From Gigaspora rosea (lineage: Eukaryota; Glomeromycota; Glomeromycetes; Diversisporales; Gigasporaceae): a stretch of DNA of 64,000 bases. The DNA lies in assembly GCA_003550325.1 (NCBI GenBank), contig QKWP01000266.1, forward strand, positions 92,803 to 156,802, in the 5' to 3' direction. Below, one piece after another: positions 11,956 to 23,496 of this stretch. The position numbers and the translations under genes were made by a program. A model generated the notes under the pieces. The model was not told the DNA's origin. It was given only the letters and a program-made list of their open reading frames with translations, and made no database searches. Each line of letters starts with the position of its first letter. Positions within the stretch are counted from its first letter, which is position 1.

Positions 11956-13725
11956 ATTCGAACAGGAAAGCAACAACAAGAAACAATGAAGAAAAGTAAG
12001 ATTGATGACTTGAATTTTGAATAGTTATATCTCACAAATTTATTAATTAGATCAAATGATCATTTTATTTTAAAAAAAAGTACATATTAAACGGTTTGTT
12101 TATTGAGCGATAGGAATAATATAGTTTTAAATTCATTAAATTTTTATGATAAACTAAACTTATTAAGAAATTACTAAATATAATATAGTTTCTGAAATAT
12201 AAGATATTTCAAATTCTTGTAAATTTACTCAAAAACAAAGAAGCAAGCTGAATCAAGTTTTTTCTAAAAACTGTTAAATTACTCGGCTATGTATGACTTT
12301 TTGTATCATTTATTATTTTTTTTATGTTCACAAGTATTGAATTATAGTAATTCCTATCTTAATTCAACAATCGATGACTGCTTAATTTACAGACATTGTA
12401 ATATTACGTACGTATAATCGGTCAATAACAGATAATGAAAAAAAAATTCTGATTTTTAAAATATATTTCATGAACTGCTCAACTTATCTAACTATTAAAA
12501 TTAGATAAATACTATATACATACAGTTGAAAGTTCTCGTTAATTTGTTGTTTATTTTTATTCTTATATGAACCCGTGGCATCATCCAACATAATCGATAT
12601 GAAAGCTTATCTTAATATTTAGATGAAAACAGCAAGATCCGCTTTTTTTCTCGTCATTAAAAGTTAATGTAATGTAGTATTTTTCCGCTGATTGTTCATA
12701 CATATCTCCTTTTATGAAAGTTTATGCTACCCGTACAATCGTAATAATGTATTTATCAACATCGTACAGTGCCTTATGACTTAATTTGACTTAAAATGTC
12801 CCCAAACGGAATAATATAGGAACATTTATGCAGAAATAATTATATTTTTTCTTTATAAAATTTCCAAATTTTTATAAAGTTTTGGATACAGAAATCAATT
12901 AGGTAATTCTTATAAAGTTTCTAGGAAAAATAAACAAATAAAATAACCTGTAACTGGTAAGAACAAATGGAAATAACCATCGCGCAATATTGTAACCTTC
13001 CTTCCATATTTATATAATTAATATTTCGGTTCATATAGTCTGCAAGAATGCATAATTCTAAAAAAGTCTTGATTTGGGCATTTCCATTTTTAAGCTACTG
13101 TATTACATTATTTAGTAGAGTCCCGTGGATTAACATTCAAAATAAATCAGAGTTTGTTTTACAAATAATACCGCTTACTATCACAGCTGATACTGAAATT
13201 AGATTTTTTTTTCCCCTCTTTTTTTTCCTTTTTTTAAGGTTGGGTTATGGTTTAGGATTAATCTCACGAATTTGGCGTGGCCAACTAACGATCTCATTGG
13301 TCAAAAAACAATTGATATACATGATGTTACACAAACAAATCACTTGTTGAAGCATTAGTAAAGGGCATCCTTAAAATATACCTGAGTATAGGCTCTTAAC
13401 CTATGACTAAAAATAAATAATTAAATTTAAAATAAACATCACGTGCTAACTAACCTTAACCCTAAAAAAATTAAAATCAAGTAGCCTATACGCTGGGTAT
13501 ATTTTAAATATTTTCATAAGTAAAATCTGGGATTTGTTTATTAATACTGTATCGTTAATAGCACATGAAATTAGATCCATGTTAGGCTTAGGGTTAGAGT
13601 CTGGATAAGGTATGTTGTATAGTAAAAACTTAGAAAGGATTTTTTATGCTGGAGCGTAAAGGCGTTTTCTTGGCAAAATTTTAAGTTACCAGTGATTTTT
13701 TGACACCTGACATTGCCTATAGAGG
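11956..13725. other. Gene-free part of unit A upstream of the small-protein gene
   Basis: No gene seen. An open frame at 13048-13350 loses its start and frame in the unit B copy. The stretch includes the promoter side of the small-protein gene and telomere-like GGTTAGAG words near 13586. It ends with the MITE-like tail that marks the duplication joint. Confidence 0.45.
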
Positions 13726-13771
13726 GTGCACTTATGGAGATTTTACTGTACAATACATAATAACATTTATA

Positions 13772-14811
13772 CAAGTCACTCTCGTTATAGTGAACTCTCG
13801 ATATAGTGAAGATTGGTCTATAGTGAAGAATTTTTTTAGATCAAAACCAAGCATATTAAAATCCACTCGATATCATGAAGTTATATAGCAAACTCTTGAT
13901 ATAAGGTATAGTGAAGATTTTTTTCGAACGGATATAACAAAATGTCACTTGATATAGTGAAGTTGATATCATGTGACATTTATTGACCAATCGTATGAAG
14001 CAATAAATCATCATGTTTCATGCATAATGATAAAGACTTGAGATCTAGTGCTCTTTTTAGAATAATTGTTTAATTGCATTTTAGTTCATCTAGAGTATAC
14101 TTACATTGTATGTGATTCAAGATGTAATTAAGTTATTAAACATTGAATTAAATAATACAATCGCGAAGATACTTATCGCATTTTAGGTTTATTTTAAAAG
14201 TCGCTTGCAGACTTAAATAGGCTAGGTTTAATATTTGTAGCTAAAAAGTTGTGATTTAACTTACTACATAATATGAGAATTATAAAGAATTACACATACC
14301 AGCTAATTTTACGAAGTTATTGAAAACGATCCTAATATATTTGTATAGCGAAACTTATAAATAAGAAAGTCAAAAGAAAATTAAATAATGCATTTGAAAT
14401 CAAAAGTATTAGACATGAAAAACATTTGCAGATTTTACTAAATCATTAAAAATTGATGTTATATTCAAATATTTCATGAGAAATATACAATATATTTATG
14501 AAGGTAGTATATGTCAGGAATAGATGCATTTATAGAATATGCACACATATAAAGAATAATCTACAAACAGTGCCACATAGATTGCAAAGATGATATATAA
14601 TTGTAGTGAAAATGCACTTATCGAAGGCGCACTTGTGATAGATCGTCTGCATCAAACTTTTAAGCAGTTTAAATTTCTCTCGTTATAGTGAAGATTTATA
14701 TAGTTAATATATAATCTTCACTATATCAAGAGACTCTTGATATAGTGAATCTCTCGATGTAGTGAAGAAAATCTCTCAGCCCGATGACTTCACTATAACG
14801 AGAGTGACTTG
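13772..14811. mobile_element. Non-autonomous TA-inserting TIR element present only in unit B
   Basis: The termini are perfect 21-bp inverted repeats (13772-13792 and 14791-14811, outer part CAAGTCACTCTCG), flanked by TA on both sides (13770-13771, 14812-14813). Subterminal regions repeat words such as CTCGATATAGTGAAG several times on both sides, as expected for transposase-binding sites. No long ORF spans the 1,040 bp. Units A (about 8775) and C (about 19850) show the uninterrupted ATTTATAG junction. Tc1/mariner/pogo type is inferred from the TA target. Confidence 0.9.
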
Positions 14812-14813
14812 TA

Positions 14814-17626
14814 GTTTTAGCAAAAAATATCTTAATATTTTATTAATTAATATTATGTCTCTATACCAAATAATTATAAAGTTAACGTAAAAAAAATTAA
14901 AGGGTATATTTTTATATTATAAATACATATTTATAATTGTAGTTTATTTATTTAAATTAATCTTTTTATAAAGTTATAAATAAATTACCGGCATAATTTT
15001 TTTTTTTTTGATTTTTATGTTTAATTACAAAAATTTTAATAATTAATTATATATATATATATAAGTTTATCAAAGATATATATTGGAATTAAACCTTATA
15101 TTTACTAGTTTAAGTTAAAACCAGTTGTTATAACAAAATTTTAAATAAAAATCTAGATTTTTTGCTATTAAAATAATATTTTAACACATCTAATAATAAT
15201 TAAATAATAAATTTGAATAAGCAGCAATAGTGGATTATTAGAATTACAGTATTGGTGACGCTATAATAAGTTTAGTCCAAATAATTTGCGTAATTAAAAA
15301 TTCAAAATTACTATAATGAATCAATTATAAATGTAATACAGTGATAATATAAATTTAAATAGATCTAAGACAATAGTTTTTAAATATTCCTATTCGAATT
15401 GTGTTCTTTTTATCAACCTTTATATATATATATATATATATATAAGTAACTTCATTCATTATTTAATTAACAGAAAAATTCGTACATATTATTTGTCAAA
15501 TTGTGTACATAATGATAGCTGACCGTCCATTAGGATGCCGAGATATAACAGTGATATAACAACCGTCATTATAACATATCATCCATTGGGAATAAATCAG
15601 GGATTTCATTAATAACATGAATCCATTAACAATATCATGACTATGTTATGGTTGTGTTACAAAAATTACAAACTTACAACTTATGTAACTTTACGTAAGT
15701 TTAGTAACCTGAAATTCCACACGTGATATATAGCACTAGCACTAGAAAAACTTAGCTAGCATTATTAAATGACAATGGACTATTACAAATCGATGCATGT
15801 ATGATCCAGCCAAATCATATGATAATATGATCATGTTTCTTACAAATTATATGAAACAAATTTTCAGAAATTTATAAAAGATTACACAAACTTCAACCCT
15901 AGCAATTTTATGTGGCTTATTGGAATATTTTCTAAATATAAATATAAAAAACTCGCCCACCTCCGATAACGATAAGAGGTGGAACCAATTTGTGCATCAT
16001 GTATTAGAAGTAATCCGATAACAAGCATAGGTTTTGATAAAAAATTTAGGTAATTTGAATAAAGTTAATACGTATCGATGTGTAAATCGAAATTCCCATT
16101 GGCTAAAGCGGGGCGAGGTTATGGTTATCTTTTTGATGCAGTAATGGTGTTTGTGTTATATAGATATCAAGAATGGTATTTATGCAGTATGTAGATCATA
16201 TATTGAATTAACTCCGCTTTAGCCGACCCATTTTTAGAATTATTGTGTATTTGTTTAGTGATCATCGAAAAAAATTATAACAAAGTCGTTTGTCGATGCA
16301 ATAAATAAAAGTTATGAAAGTAAAATGGCAAGGTTATAACCAATTCTTTTTATTGAAAAAGCGTTCTTTAAATTGTATTATGGCATACAATCTTTCTTTA
16401 GAATACTATTATGCATTCATTCTCAATTTTTACTGCTACTAATTCTTACCCTAATTTAACCTCATCGGATTGTTAATTCCATAATCCTTTACTTGTGTTA
16501 TTATTCGTTAAATATTTCTCATAAAATGAAAAGAAGCGATGATATAAAAAAAGTTGTAACATTCCAAAATAAGCATTTATTAACTCCGAATTATGAACGA
16601 TCGTATTGAATGAAAAAATATAAAAATTGTATATTCTGTTTCAATCTGATTAAAAAATAATTTAAAAAATTAAAAAATACAAATGATACATCCTATATAC
16701 TACAATAAATAAATATACAAAATTTTTTAATAAAATAATTTTCTTTCCATTTTTTCTTCCATTCCAATTTTTTAACTTTTTTTTTTTAATATTTACTTTT
16801 TTCTTTTCATTTTTTTTTTAAAAAAATTTTTTATACCATTTTTTTTTTTTTTTGAAAAAAATTTTTTAACAATGAATATTTGAATTTTTTTTTAAAAAAA
16901 ACATCATTATGCAATGAATATAAAGTTCCGTAAACCGAACTGAACGTTACTAATTGAATTACGAACATTATTGTTGAATTTTTAAACACGGATTTCAAGC
17001 ACTTTAATCGTCATTGCCCTATTCATTAGAAATATAGACAAAACAAAAAATATCATTAGTAAGCTGTATATATTAAGTGAATAGATCGTATTTATAGGTG
17101 TATTATTGCTGCGCTTATCGTTATACTAAACAATCCACAAACTGATCGATGTTCTCAAAATTAACCATGATAGAACAATAAACAAAAAATTATATAAATA
17201 TCATCCGGTAGATTCATACATAAATGTATCGACAAAAGTATTAACTGAAAAGCATTAATTTGTCCGATTATTGTCTTGAACGAGAATTTTGTCAACTAAT
17301 TAAATTACAAAATAGTTTAAGCATTTAGCAAATAAAAGAATCACAGCGGGTAACTAAATATATAGACGGAGTAGCACCAAATGAGCCAAATGATCAATTT
17401 CAATATATTTTAACTCTAATTACAGCCGAGTTGTTATTGTTAACGTTGGCTGTGACATGTATGTTCTCCAGAAAAATCATGCAAATATTAAATCATCACA
17501 CCTTTCTATATCTTGTATTTACAACACTGACTTCAAAATGATTAGTACGTACATAATTCTCTGCGATGATTTAGTATCACATGATTTTTATCAATTATAG
17601 TGCTGAGCATATAACGCTGTAAGGTT
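14814..17626. other. Gene-free part of unit B downstream of the small-protein gene
   Basis: Matches unit A 8777-11628. It contains a TA microsatellite (15419-15444) and an extra segment at about 15525-15655 absent from unit A with no clear terminal repeats. I see no gene. Confidence 0.45.
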
Positions 17627-17989
17627 TTAATCTCTCAATATGTACGTACCAATTGTAGAATTTAAATTCCTTACATCGAATAATGAGCCATAATTTCCAT
17701 TAAAAAATGTTGTGTCAACATAATTATTTAAAAAAAATGTTTCTTCAAAATAATTATTTAAAAAAAACGTTTCTTCAACAAGATTACTAAAAAATCTTTC
17801 TAAGTCTTCAGACTCAGGATTTTTGAGTTTGGATGTGCTTGGAAGTGATTTAGTGCGTTTTACTTGACGCTTTTTATTAATAGACATCTTTATAATTGGA
17901 ATAGAAAGTTGCCTTTGCTTTTTTGGTTTGCGTTCTAGTCTTTTCTCAATTGACTCTGGTGTTTCATTCCTAAATTCGCGGATTGTCAT
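17627..17989 (-). CDS. Small basic hypothetical protein, paralogue 2
   Basis: 120 aa from the ATG at 17989, paralogous to 11629-11955. It starts MTIREFRNET, is strongly basic to about residue 35 (ERKPKKQRQ), then has VKRTKSLPST, again fitting a 14-3-3 mode I or basophilic kinase site, and DLERFF. It lacks the Ser/Asn-rich middle of paralogue 1. It has a 10-residue in-frame tandem repeat (EETFFLNNYF/EETFFLNNYV) caused by a 30-bp DNA duplication at about 17721-17780. Its C-terminus runs about 20 residues beyond the homologous end of paralogue 1. No known domain; function unknown. Confidence 0.6.
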   Translation of the reverse strand: MTIREFRNETPESIEKRLERKPKKQRQLSIPIIKMSINKKRQVKRTKSLPSTSKLKNPESEDLERFFSNLVEETFFLNNYFEETFFLNNYVDTTFFNGNYGSLFDVRNLNSTIGTYILRD

Positions 17990-19799
17990 ATTTGTACTGT
18001 ACAGGAAAGTAAGAACAAAGAAACAAAGAAAGAAAGGTAAGAATTGGTAATTTGAATTTTGAATGGTTATATGCTAAATTTCACAAATTTATTAATTAGA
18101 TCAAATGATAATTTTATTTTTAAAAAAAGTACTCATTACGGTTTGTTTATTGAGAAGTAGGAATAATATAATTTTAAATTCATTAAAATTAACATATATG
18201 AATTGTCGGTTTTAAATTTTTACGATAAGCTAAACTTATTAAGAAATTACTAAAAACGCAAATTATTATAAAATATAATATAGTTTCTGAAATTTAAGAT
18301 GTTTATTTCAAATTATTGTAAATTTACTCAAAACAAAGAAGCAAGCTGAATCAAGTTTTTTCTAAAAACTGTTAAATTACTCGGCTAGGCTTGACTTTTT
18401 GTATCATTTATTATTTTTTTTTATGATCACAAGTATTGAATTATAGTAATTCCTATCTTAATTCAACAATCGATGGCTGCTTAATTCACAGAATTGTGAT
18501 CTTATGTACGTATAATTGGTTAATAATACGAAAAAAAATGTGATTTTTAAAATATATTTCAAAGTGATGATCAGTAAACCAATTAATGAATTGCTCACTT
18601 ATCTAACTATTAAAATTTGATAAATTCTATATACATACAATTGAAAGTTATCGTTGTTGTTTATTTTTATTCTTATATGAACCCGTGGAATCACCCAACA
18701 TAATCGATATGAAAACTTATATTAATATTTAGATAAAAACAGCAAGATCAGTTTTTTTACTCGTCATTAAAAAGTTAATGTAATGTAGTATTTTTCCGCT
18801 GATTATTCATACATATCTCCTTTTATGAAAGTTTATGCTACCCATGCAATCGTAATAATGTATTTATCAACATCTTACAGTATCTTATGACTTAATTTGA
18901 CTTAAAATGTCCCAAAACGGAATAATATAGGAACATTTATGCAGAAATAATTATATTTTTTCTTTATAAAATTTCCAAATTTTATAAAGGTTTAGATACA
19001 GAAATCAATTAGGTAATTCTAATAAAGTTTCTAGGAAAAATAAACAAATAAAATAACCTGTAACTGGTAAGAACAAATGGAAATAAATCATTGCGCAATA
19101 TTGTAACCTTCCTTCCATATTTATATAATTAAGATTTCTGTTCATATAGTCTGCAAGAATGCATAGTTCTGAAAAAAGTCTTGATTTGGGAATTGCCATT
19201 TTTAAGCTACTGTATTACATTATTTAGTAGAGTCCCGTGGATTAACATTCAAAATAAATCAGAGTTTGTTTTACAAATAATACCGCTTACTATCACAGCT
19301 GATACTGAAATTGGGGTTTTTTCCCTCTTTTTTCCTTTTTTTTAAGGTTGGGTTATGGTTTAGGATTAATCTCGCGAATTTGGCGTGGCCGACTAACGAT
19401 CTCATTGGTCAAAAAAACAAATGATATACGTGATGTTACACAAACTGATCACTTGTTAAAGAGCGCAGGCTCTTAACTTATGACTAAAAATAGGTTAAAT
19501 TTAAAATAAACATCACGTGCTAACTAACTCTAACCCTAAAAACTAAAATCAAGGAACAGGATAATAGCCTATACCCTGGGTATATTTGAAATATTTTCAT
19601 AAGTAAAATCTGGGATTTGCTTATTAATATCGTTAATAGCACGTGAAATTAGACCACGTTAGGCTTAGAGTTAGAGTCGGGATAAAGTATGTTGTATAGT
19701 AAAAATTTGGCAAGGATTTTTTTTGCTGGAGCGTAAAAGGCGTTTTCTTGGACAAAATTTTAAGTTACGAGTGATTTTTTGAGACCTGATCTTGCTTAC
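17990..19799. other. Gene-free part of unit B upstream of the small-protein gene
   Basis: Matches unit A 11956-13725. Near 18190-18215 there is about 30 bp not found in unit A. No coding frame is conserved between the two copies here. Confidence 0.45.
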
Positions 19800-19904
19800 A
19801 GAGGGTGCACTTATGATATTTTACTGTACAATATATAACAATATTTATAGCTTATAACAAAAAATATATCTTAATATTTTATTAACTAATATTATGTCTC
19901 TATC

Positions 19905-20894
19905 CCTATAAAAAAAGTATCCATGTGGTGGTACAGGGTGGTGTCAGTAATATTCGTAATGGCTCGGGTGAGTGGCATGTGTAGGTTCATTGTACGTATT
20001 GGCACATGTTCGAATTATTGATACAGGTCGATGAAAAAATCATGGGCCGAGGCCGATCTCAAAAAAACTCAGGCCGGTCGACCGGGCTGACCTTTTGCTA
20101 GTGTATTTTTTTCTGATCAGAATCAGTCAACATATATCTATATTAAACGTATAAAGACCATCAGGTAGTTTTTTATCGAATTCTAATGATATTAAATAAT
20201 TTAATTTTGATTCTTTTGTCTTTGAGAAAAATCCAGCATGTTAGTATTTCATGTTGATTGACTGTCTATGGCTCTAAACATTCTGATACTTAGATTATAT
20301 TCGTTATTTGCAGTTTATCACCAATTCTCTTACATGATTAGCTGATTTTTATTTAATTCCTGGCCTGAAATATGCCTTAGAAGATAATTGATTCTAACAC
20401 TTCTCTTACCAACCAGTCCAACCTACAAAGGTGCAGGCTGAGGGACAACCCACCAACCATTGGGCTGGGTTGACCCATATCACTAGTTCAAATGATGCAT
20501 GATTGTACATCTTGTCTCATATAGGCTTGTTGAATGTTATGGTATATAAGGTAAAATGGGGTATTTTGACAAAGGGGTATTGTGGTGAATTTGGTTATCT
20601 CATAGTATAATGAATAGAATTGAGTGATGATTATATCAGTCAATTCATCTCAATAAGAAGAACTGATTGGTGGTTAAATTATTTAATTCTGATTACCAGG
20701 TCACAGGATATAACCAACTTTGTCTTTTGTTGAGATTTTTTAAACTTTTTTCATACAGCATAAGGTAAAATGGGGTATTATAACGAATTGATAATATTCT
20801 GATCATATCACATGTTCTATTAATCAAAAACAAAATTTTTGGTATCACGCAATTCGTGCTGAATCAAATGATACCAAAATCGTGTGATTCTAAT
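19905..20894. other. Degenerate repeat-derived spacer
   Basis: The sequence becomes locally GC-richer (GGGCCGAGGCCGATC and GGCCGGTCGACC near 20045-20085; AACCCACCAACC near 20447), resembling hAT subterminal DNA without clear ends. AAGGTAAAATGGGGTATT occurs twice in direct orientation (about 20549 and 20761). TTTTGGTATCA pairs with TGATACCAAAA near 20838-20880. No gene. Confidence 0.4.
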
Positions 20895-21479
20895 TAGTGT
20901 TCCGCAAAAGATCTGGGTCCGGTCCGGGTCCAGTCCATTTACAGACCGAGTTTGGACCCTTGATTTATCAGAATTGATACAGGTTCGGACCCACATGAAG
21001 ATCCGCTTGGGTAATACCCGGTCCGGTCTATTTGAATGCTGATTGGCTAATTTCAGAGTTTTTTATTAAAATCATTGCATCTATGATCTATATTTTATAT
21101 ACACTTTATTCTCGCCACTGGAATAGTTTGGATTTGGTGCAGGAGGTGCTATTGAAGTCATCATTGGTGCTGTAGTTTGAATCATCATTGGTCTTTTCTT
21201 TGTAGTTTTGGTAATATTAAGGATCTGTTTTTCCTGCTGATTAGCTAACATCTCAGCATTCATTTTCACATCAGTATAACCAAAGAATGGCAAAGCAAGG
21301 TTACAAAGTATAGTTGGATTTTAACAGGCTTATAGTTTTAAATCGATATAAATATTTGCATAAATTACATTGAAATTAGCAAAAGTTAAATATTTACTTA
21401 CCTTATGTTCAAATCACTTTGCTCACAATAATTTGTTATTAAGAATCAATATTAGTAAATATAGCAAACAAATTCACAA

Positions 21480-21800
21480 ACCAAGAATATGAATACTTAC
21501 CAGTGCGTTTAGATCTTTTCAGTCGCACTAATTGGTTGACAAGACTACGAATACTTACCATTATGTTCAAATTATTTTATTTTAATTAATCTAGCTAGTA
21601 AGAATAAAGAGCATTATTATGCAAGAATACGAATACTTAGCATTATGTTCAAATTATTTTATTTGAATTAATCTAACTGGTAAGAATAAAGAGCATTATT
21701 ATGGATAGACGTAAAAAACAGCAAAACAAGTTCACCACTACATTCAAATTCTTTCACTTGCATTAATTTAGCCGGTAAGAATAAAGAGTATTTATTAATG
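21480..21800. repeat. Degenerate tandem repeat, period roughly 100 bp
   Basis: Three to four copies of a block containing AATACTTACCATTATG, TTCAAATTATTTTATTT and GGTAAGAATAAAGAGCATT. Read on the minus strand each block contains a consensus 5' splice-site-like ATGGTAAGTATTC. No protein is encoded. Confidence 0.65.
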
Positions 21801-21863
21801 GACAAACTTAAGAATAACAAACCAAATTTATAAAACAGAAATATAGATACATACTTACCATTA

Positions 21864-22026
21864 CAGTCGACCCTCTCAGAATCGGTATGCATAGTGGACA
21901 GGTTTTATATTAGTTTTAAGAGGTTATTGGATATGAAAACATAGGGAACGGGCTTGGTAGATTAATTTTTTATCAGGTTTGACAGGTTATCGGCTTTGAC
22001 AGGATTGGTTTTAAGAGGGTCTACTG
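21864..22026. mobile_element. TA-inserting MITE (163 bp)
   Basis: The left end CAGTCGACCCTCTCAGAA and the complement of the right end CAGTAGACCCTCTTAAAA agree with few mismatches; TA flanks both sides (21862-21863, 22027-22028). No ORF. Tc1/mariner/pogo type inferred. Confidence 0.8.
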
Positions 22027-22279
22027 TACTTGATAAGTTACTATTTTATCAGGTTATCATTTTTTATGGGAAGTTAAAGAATCAACATAAAAAATAATTA
22101 AATTAAAAAAAATAAATTAAATTAAAAATAAATATAAATTAAAAACTAAAATACTGTAGAAAAAATTTAATTAATAAAAAAAACGAAAAATGTAAAAAAT
22201 TAAAAATTAAACCAAATTATAAATTAAAATACTGTAAAAAAACGATTCAATTTATTATTATATATTTATATTATTAATG

Positions 22280-23164
22280 GGTATCCGTATGCTATACTAA
22301 ATTAGTACAATGTACTAAATTTAGTATAGTTTTAAAAGCTAAATTTTAAAAAATTTTTATTATTAACTTTAAATTAAATTTATATAATATATAATCCTAT
22401 ATCTATATTTGATTTTAGTAGATTTAAAATTTATATAATATATAATCCTATATCTATATTTGATTTTAGTAGATTTAAAATTTTGTTAACTTATCAAAAG
22501 TTATATTAGTAAGTTTAAAACTTAATTTAGTACTAAAAATAACCAAAAAATAACTAAAAAAATAATTAAAAATTACTAAATTTTAAATAGTAAAAATTTT
22601 ATTTGATTAAATTCTTTTAAAATATTAGTAGAAGTTGTAAGCTTAGTTTTTCTAATTCTAATAATAATAAAATCATTAAAATTGGTTTGGTATATAAAAA
22701 GTTATAAGTAATTTAATTTGATCAATTTTTTATAATATTTTACTATGTTTTTACTATGTTTTACTATAAAAAATTAACTATTTTTAGGCTTGTATCACTT
22801 TAAAACAGGTTTATATAAACTACTTTAAAAAATTATTATTTATTTTTTTAATTATTCTAAAGTCAAGACTAGATCTAAAATAATTTAAAAATTTTATTTT
22901 TTTTTTATTTTTTATAAATTTTTATATAATATTATTTTTTTAATACTATACTAAATTAGTATAACAAAATTTTCTAAGAATACAGGTAGCTTAAGATTAA
23001 ATTATATAAAATTTTTATTAATAAATAATATTAAAATTATACAAAAAGATAGCTCTAATATTCAAATATATTTTGGCAAAATTTTATTAAATTTGGTTAA
23101 ATAATCAATTCAAAATAATTTTTTTTGTATATACTAAATTTAGTACAATGGCAATACGGATACC
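22280..23164. mobile_element. AT-rich TIR element (885 bp)
   Basis: The termini GGTATCCGTAT and ATACGGATACC are exact complements. The 8-bp flanks TATTAATG and TATTAAAA agree at six positions. Subterminal ACTAAATTTAGTA words occur at both ends. The interior is almost entirely A/T with no ORF. A related sequence, in other orientation, is visible at about 27915-28130. Confidence 0.7.
22377..22483. repeat. Tandem duplication of a 51-bp unit
   Basis: Two essentially identical copies of a 51-bp AT-rich block (containing AATCCTATATCTATATTTG) lie head to tail within the TIR element. Recent slippage or unequal exchange is the likely cause. Confidence 0.85.
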
Positions 23165-23343
23165 TATTAAAATAAAATTATTTACTACAGTAATTTAATT
23201 CGCAAAAATATAATATATTTAAATATGTATTAATTTATTTATAAAAATAAAATTTTAAATTTTTACAACCTTCCCGTGACTTTGCCACAGGTTAACGAAA
23301 GGCTAATTTTTATCAAGTGAATTTATGAAAAAAAGCTGTAAGT

Positions 23344-23345
<2 letters not shown>

Positions 23346-23376
<31 letters not shown>
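23346..23376. repeat. 31-nt poly-T tract
   Basis: Uninterrupted run of T. It could be the trace of a minus-strand retroposon tail, but I find no accompanying retroposon body or target duplication. Confidence 0.9.
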
Positions 23377-23378
<2 letters not shown>

Positions 23379-23496
23379 CGAGTACACTAGCGTTTCGTCA
23401 ACGCAACTATAAGGATCCGGACCGGACACAGATCTAAGTAATACGAATTTGGACGCTAACTTTAGATCCGAATCGATGTTCGGACCGGGTCTGGAT

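Larger units (their letters stand above)
8726..13725. repeat. Segmental tandem duplication, unit A (about 5.0 kb)
   Basis: From the GAGGGTGCA motif onward, unit A aligns collinearly with 13726 to about 19800 (unit B) over its whole length, with substitutions and small indels. Examples are the shared blocks at 8777/14820, 9846/15895, 10451/16515, 12900/18970 and 13380/19450. It contains one small-protein gene (11629-11955) and a hAT-type MITE (9082-9240) missing from unit B. Percent identity was not computed. Confidence 0.92.
13726..19805. repeat. Segmental tandem duplication, unit B, with start of a third copy
   Basis: Collinear with unit A and longer because of the 1,040-bp insertion at 13772-14811 and a roughly 130-bp extra segment near 15525-15655. 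After its end, bases about 19800-19905 repeat the first ~105 bp of the unit again (AGAGGGTGCACTTAT through AACTAATATTATGTCTC), so the array is two full copies plus a stub. It carries the second small-protein gene. Confidence 0.92.
20895..23496. mobile_element. Degraded hAT-like element, interrupted by other elements
   Basis: The left end is TAGTGTTCCGCA at 20895 followed by GGTCCGGTCCGGGTCC. GC-rich words of the same style (GGATCCGGACCGGA, GTTCGGACCGGG) reappear at 23410-23496 just before the next element, suggesting both ends of one insertion whose right terminus was lost. A minus-strand frame ending near 21081 (about 70 codons, no ATG start) might be a coding remnant but I do not recognise it. 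Repeats and two MITEs sit inside. Confidence 0.5.

Noticed and set aside
13048..13350. 100-codon frame with hydrophobic N-terminus
   Set aside because: The unit B copy loses the frame near the start; the Phe-rich part is a T-run.
21081..21293. 70-codon minus-strand frame with Met/Pro-rich end
   Set aside because: No ATG start and no recognised domain; kept only as a possible remnant within the hAT-like element.
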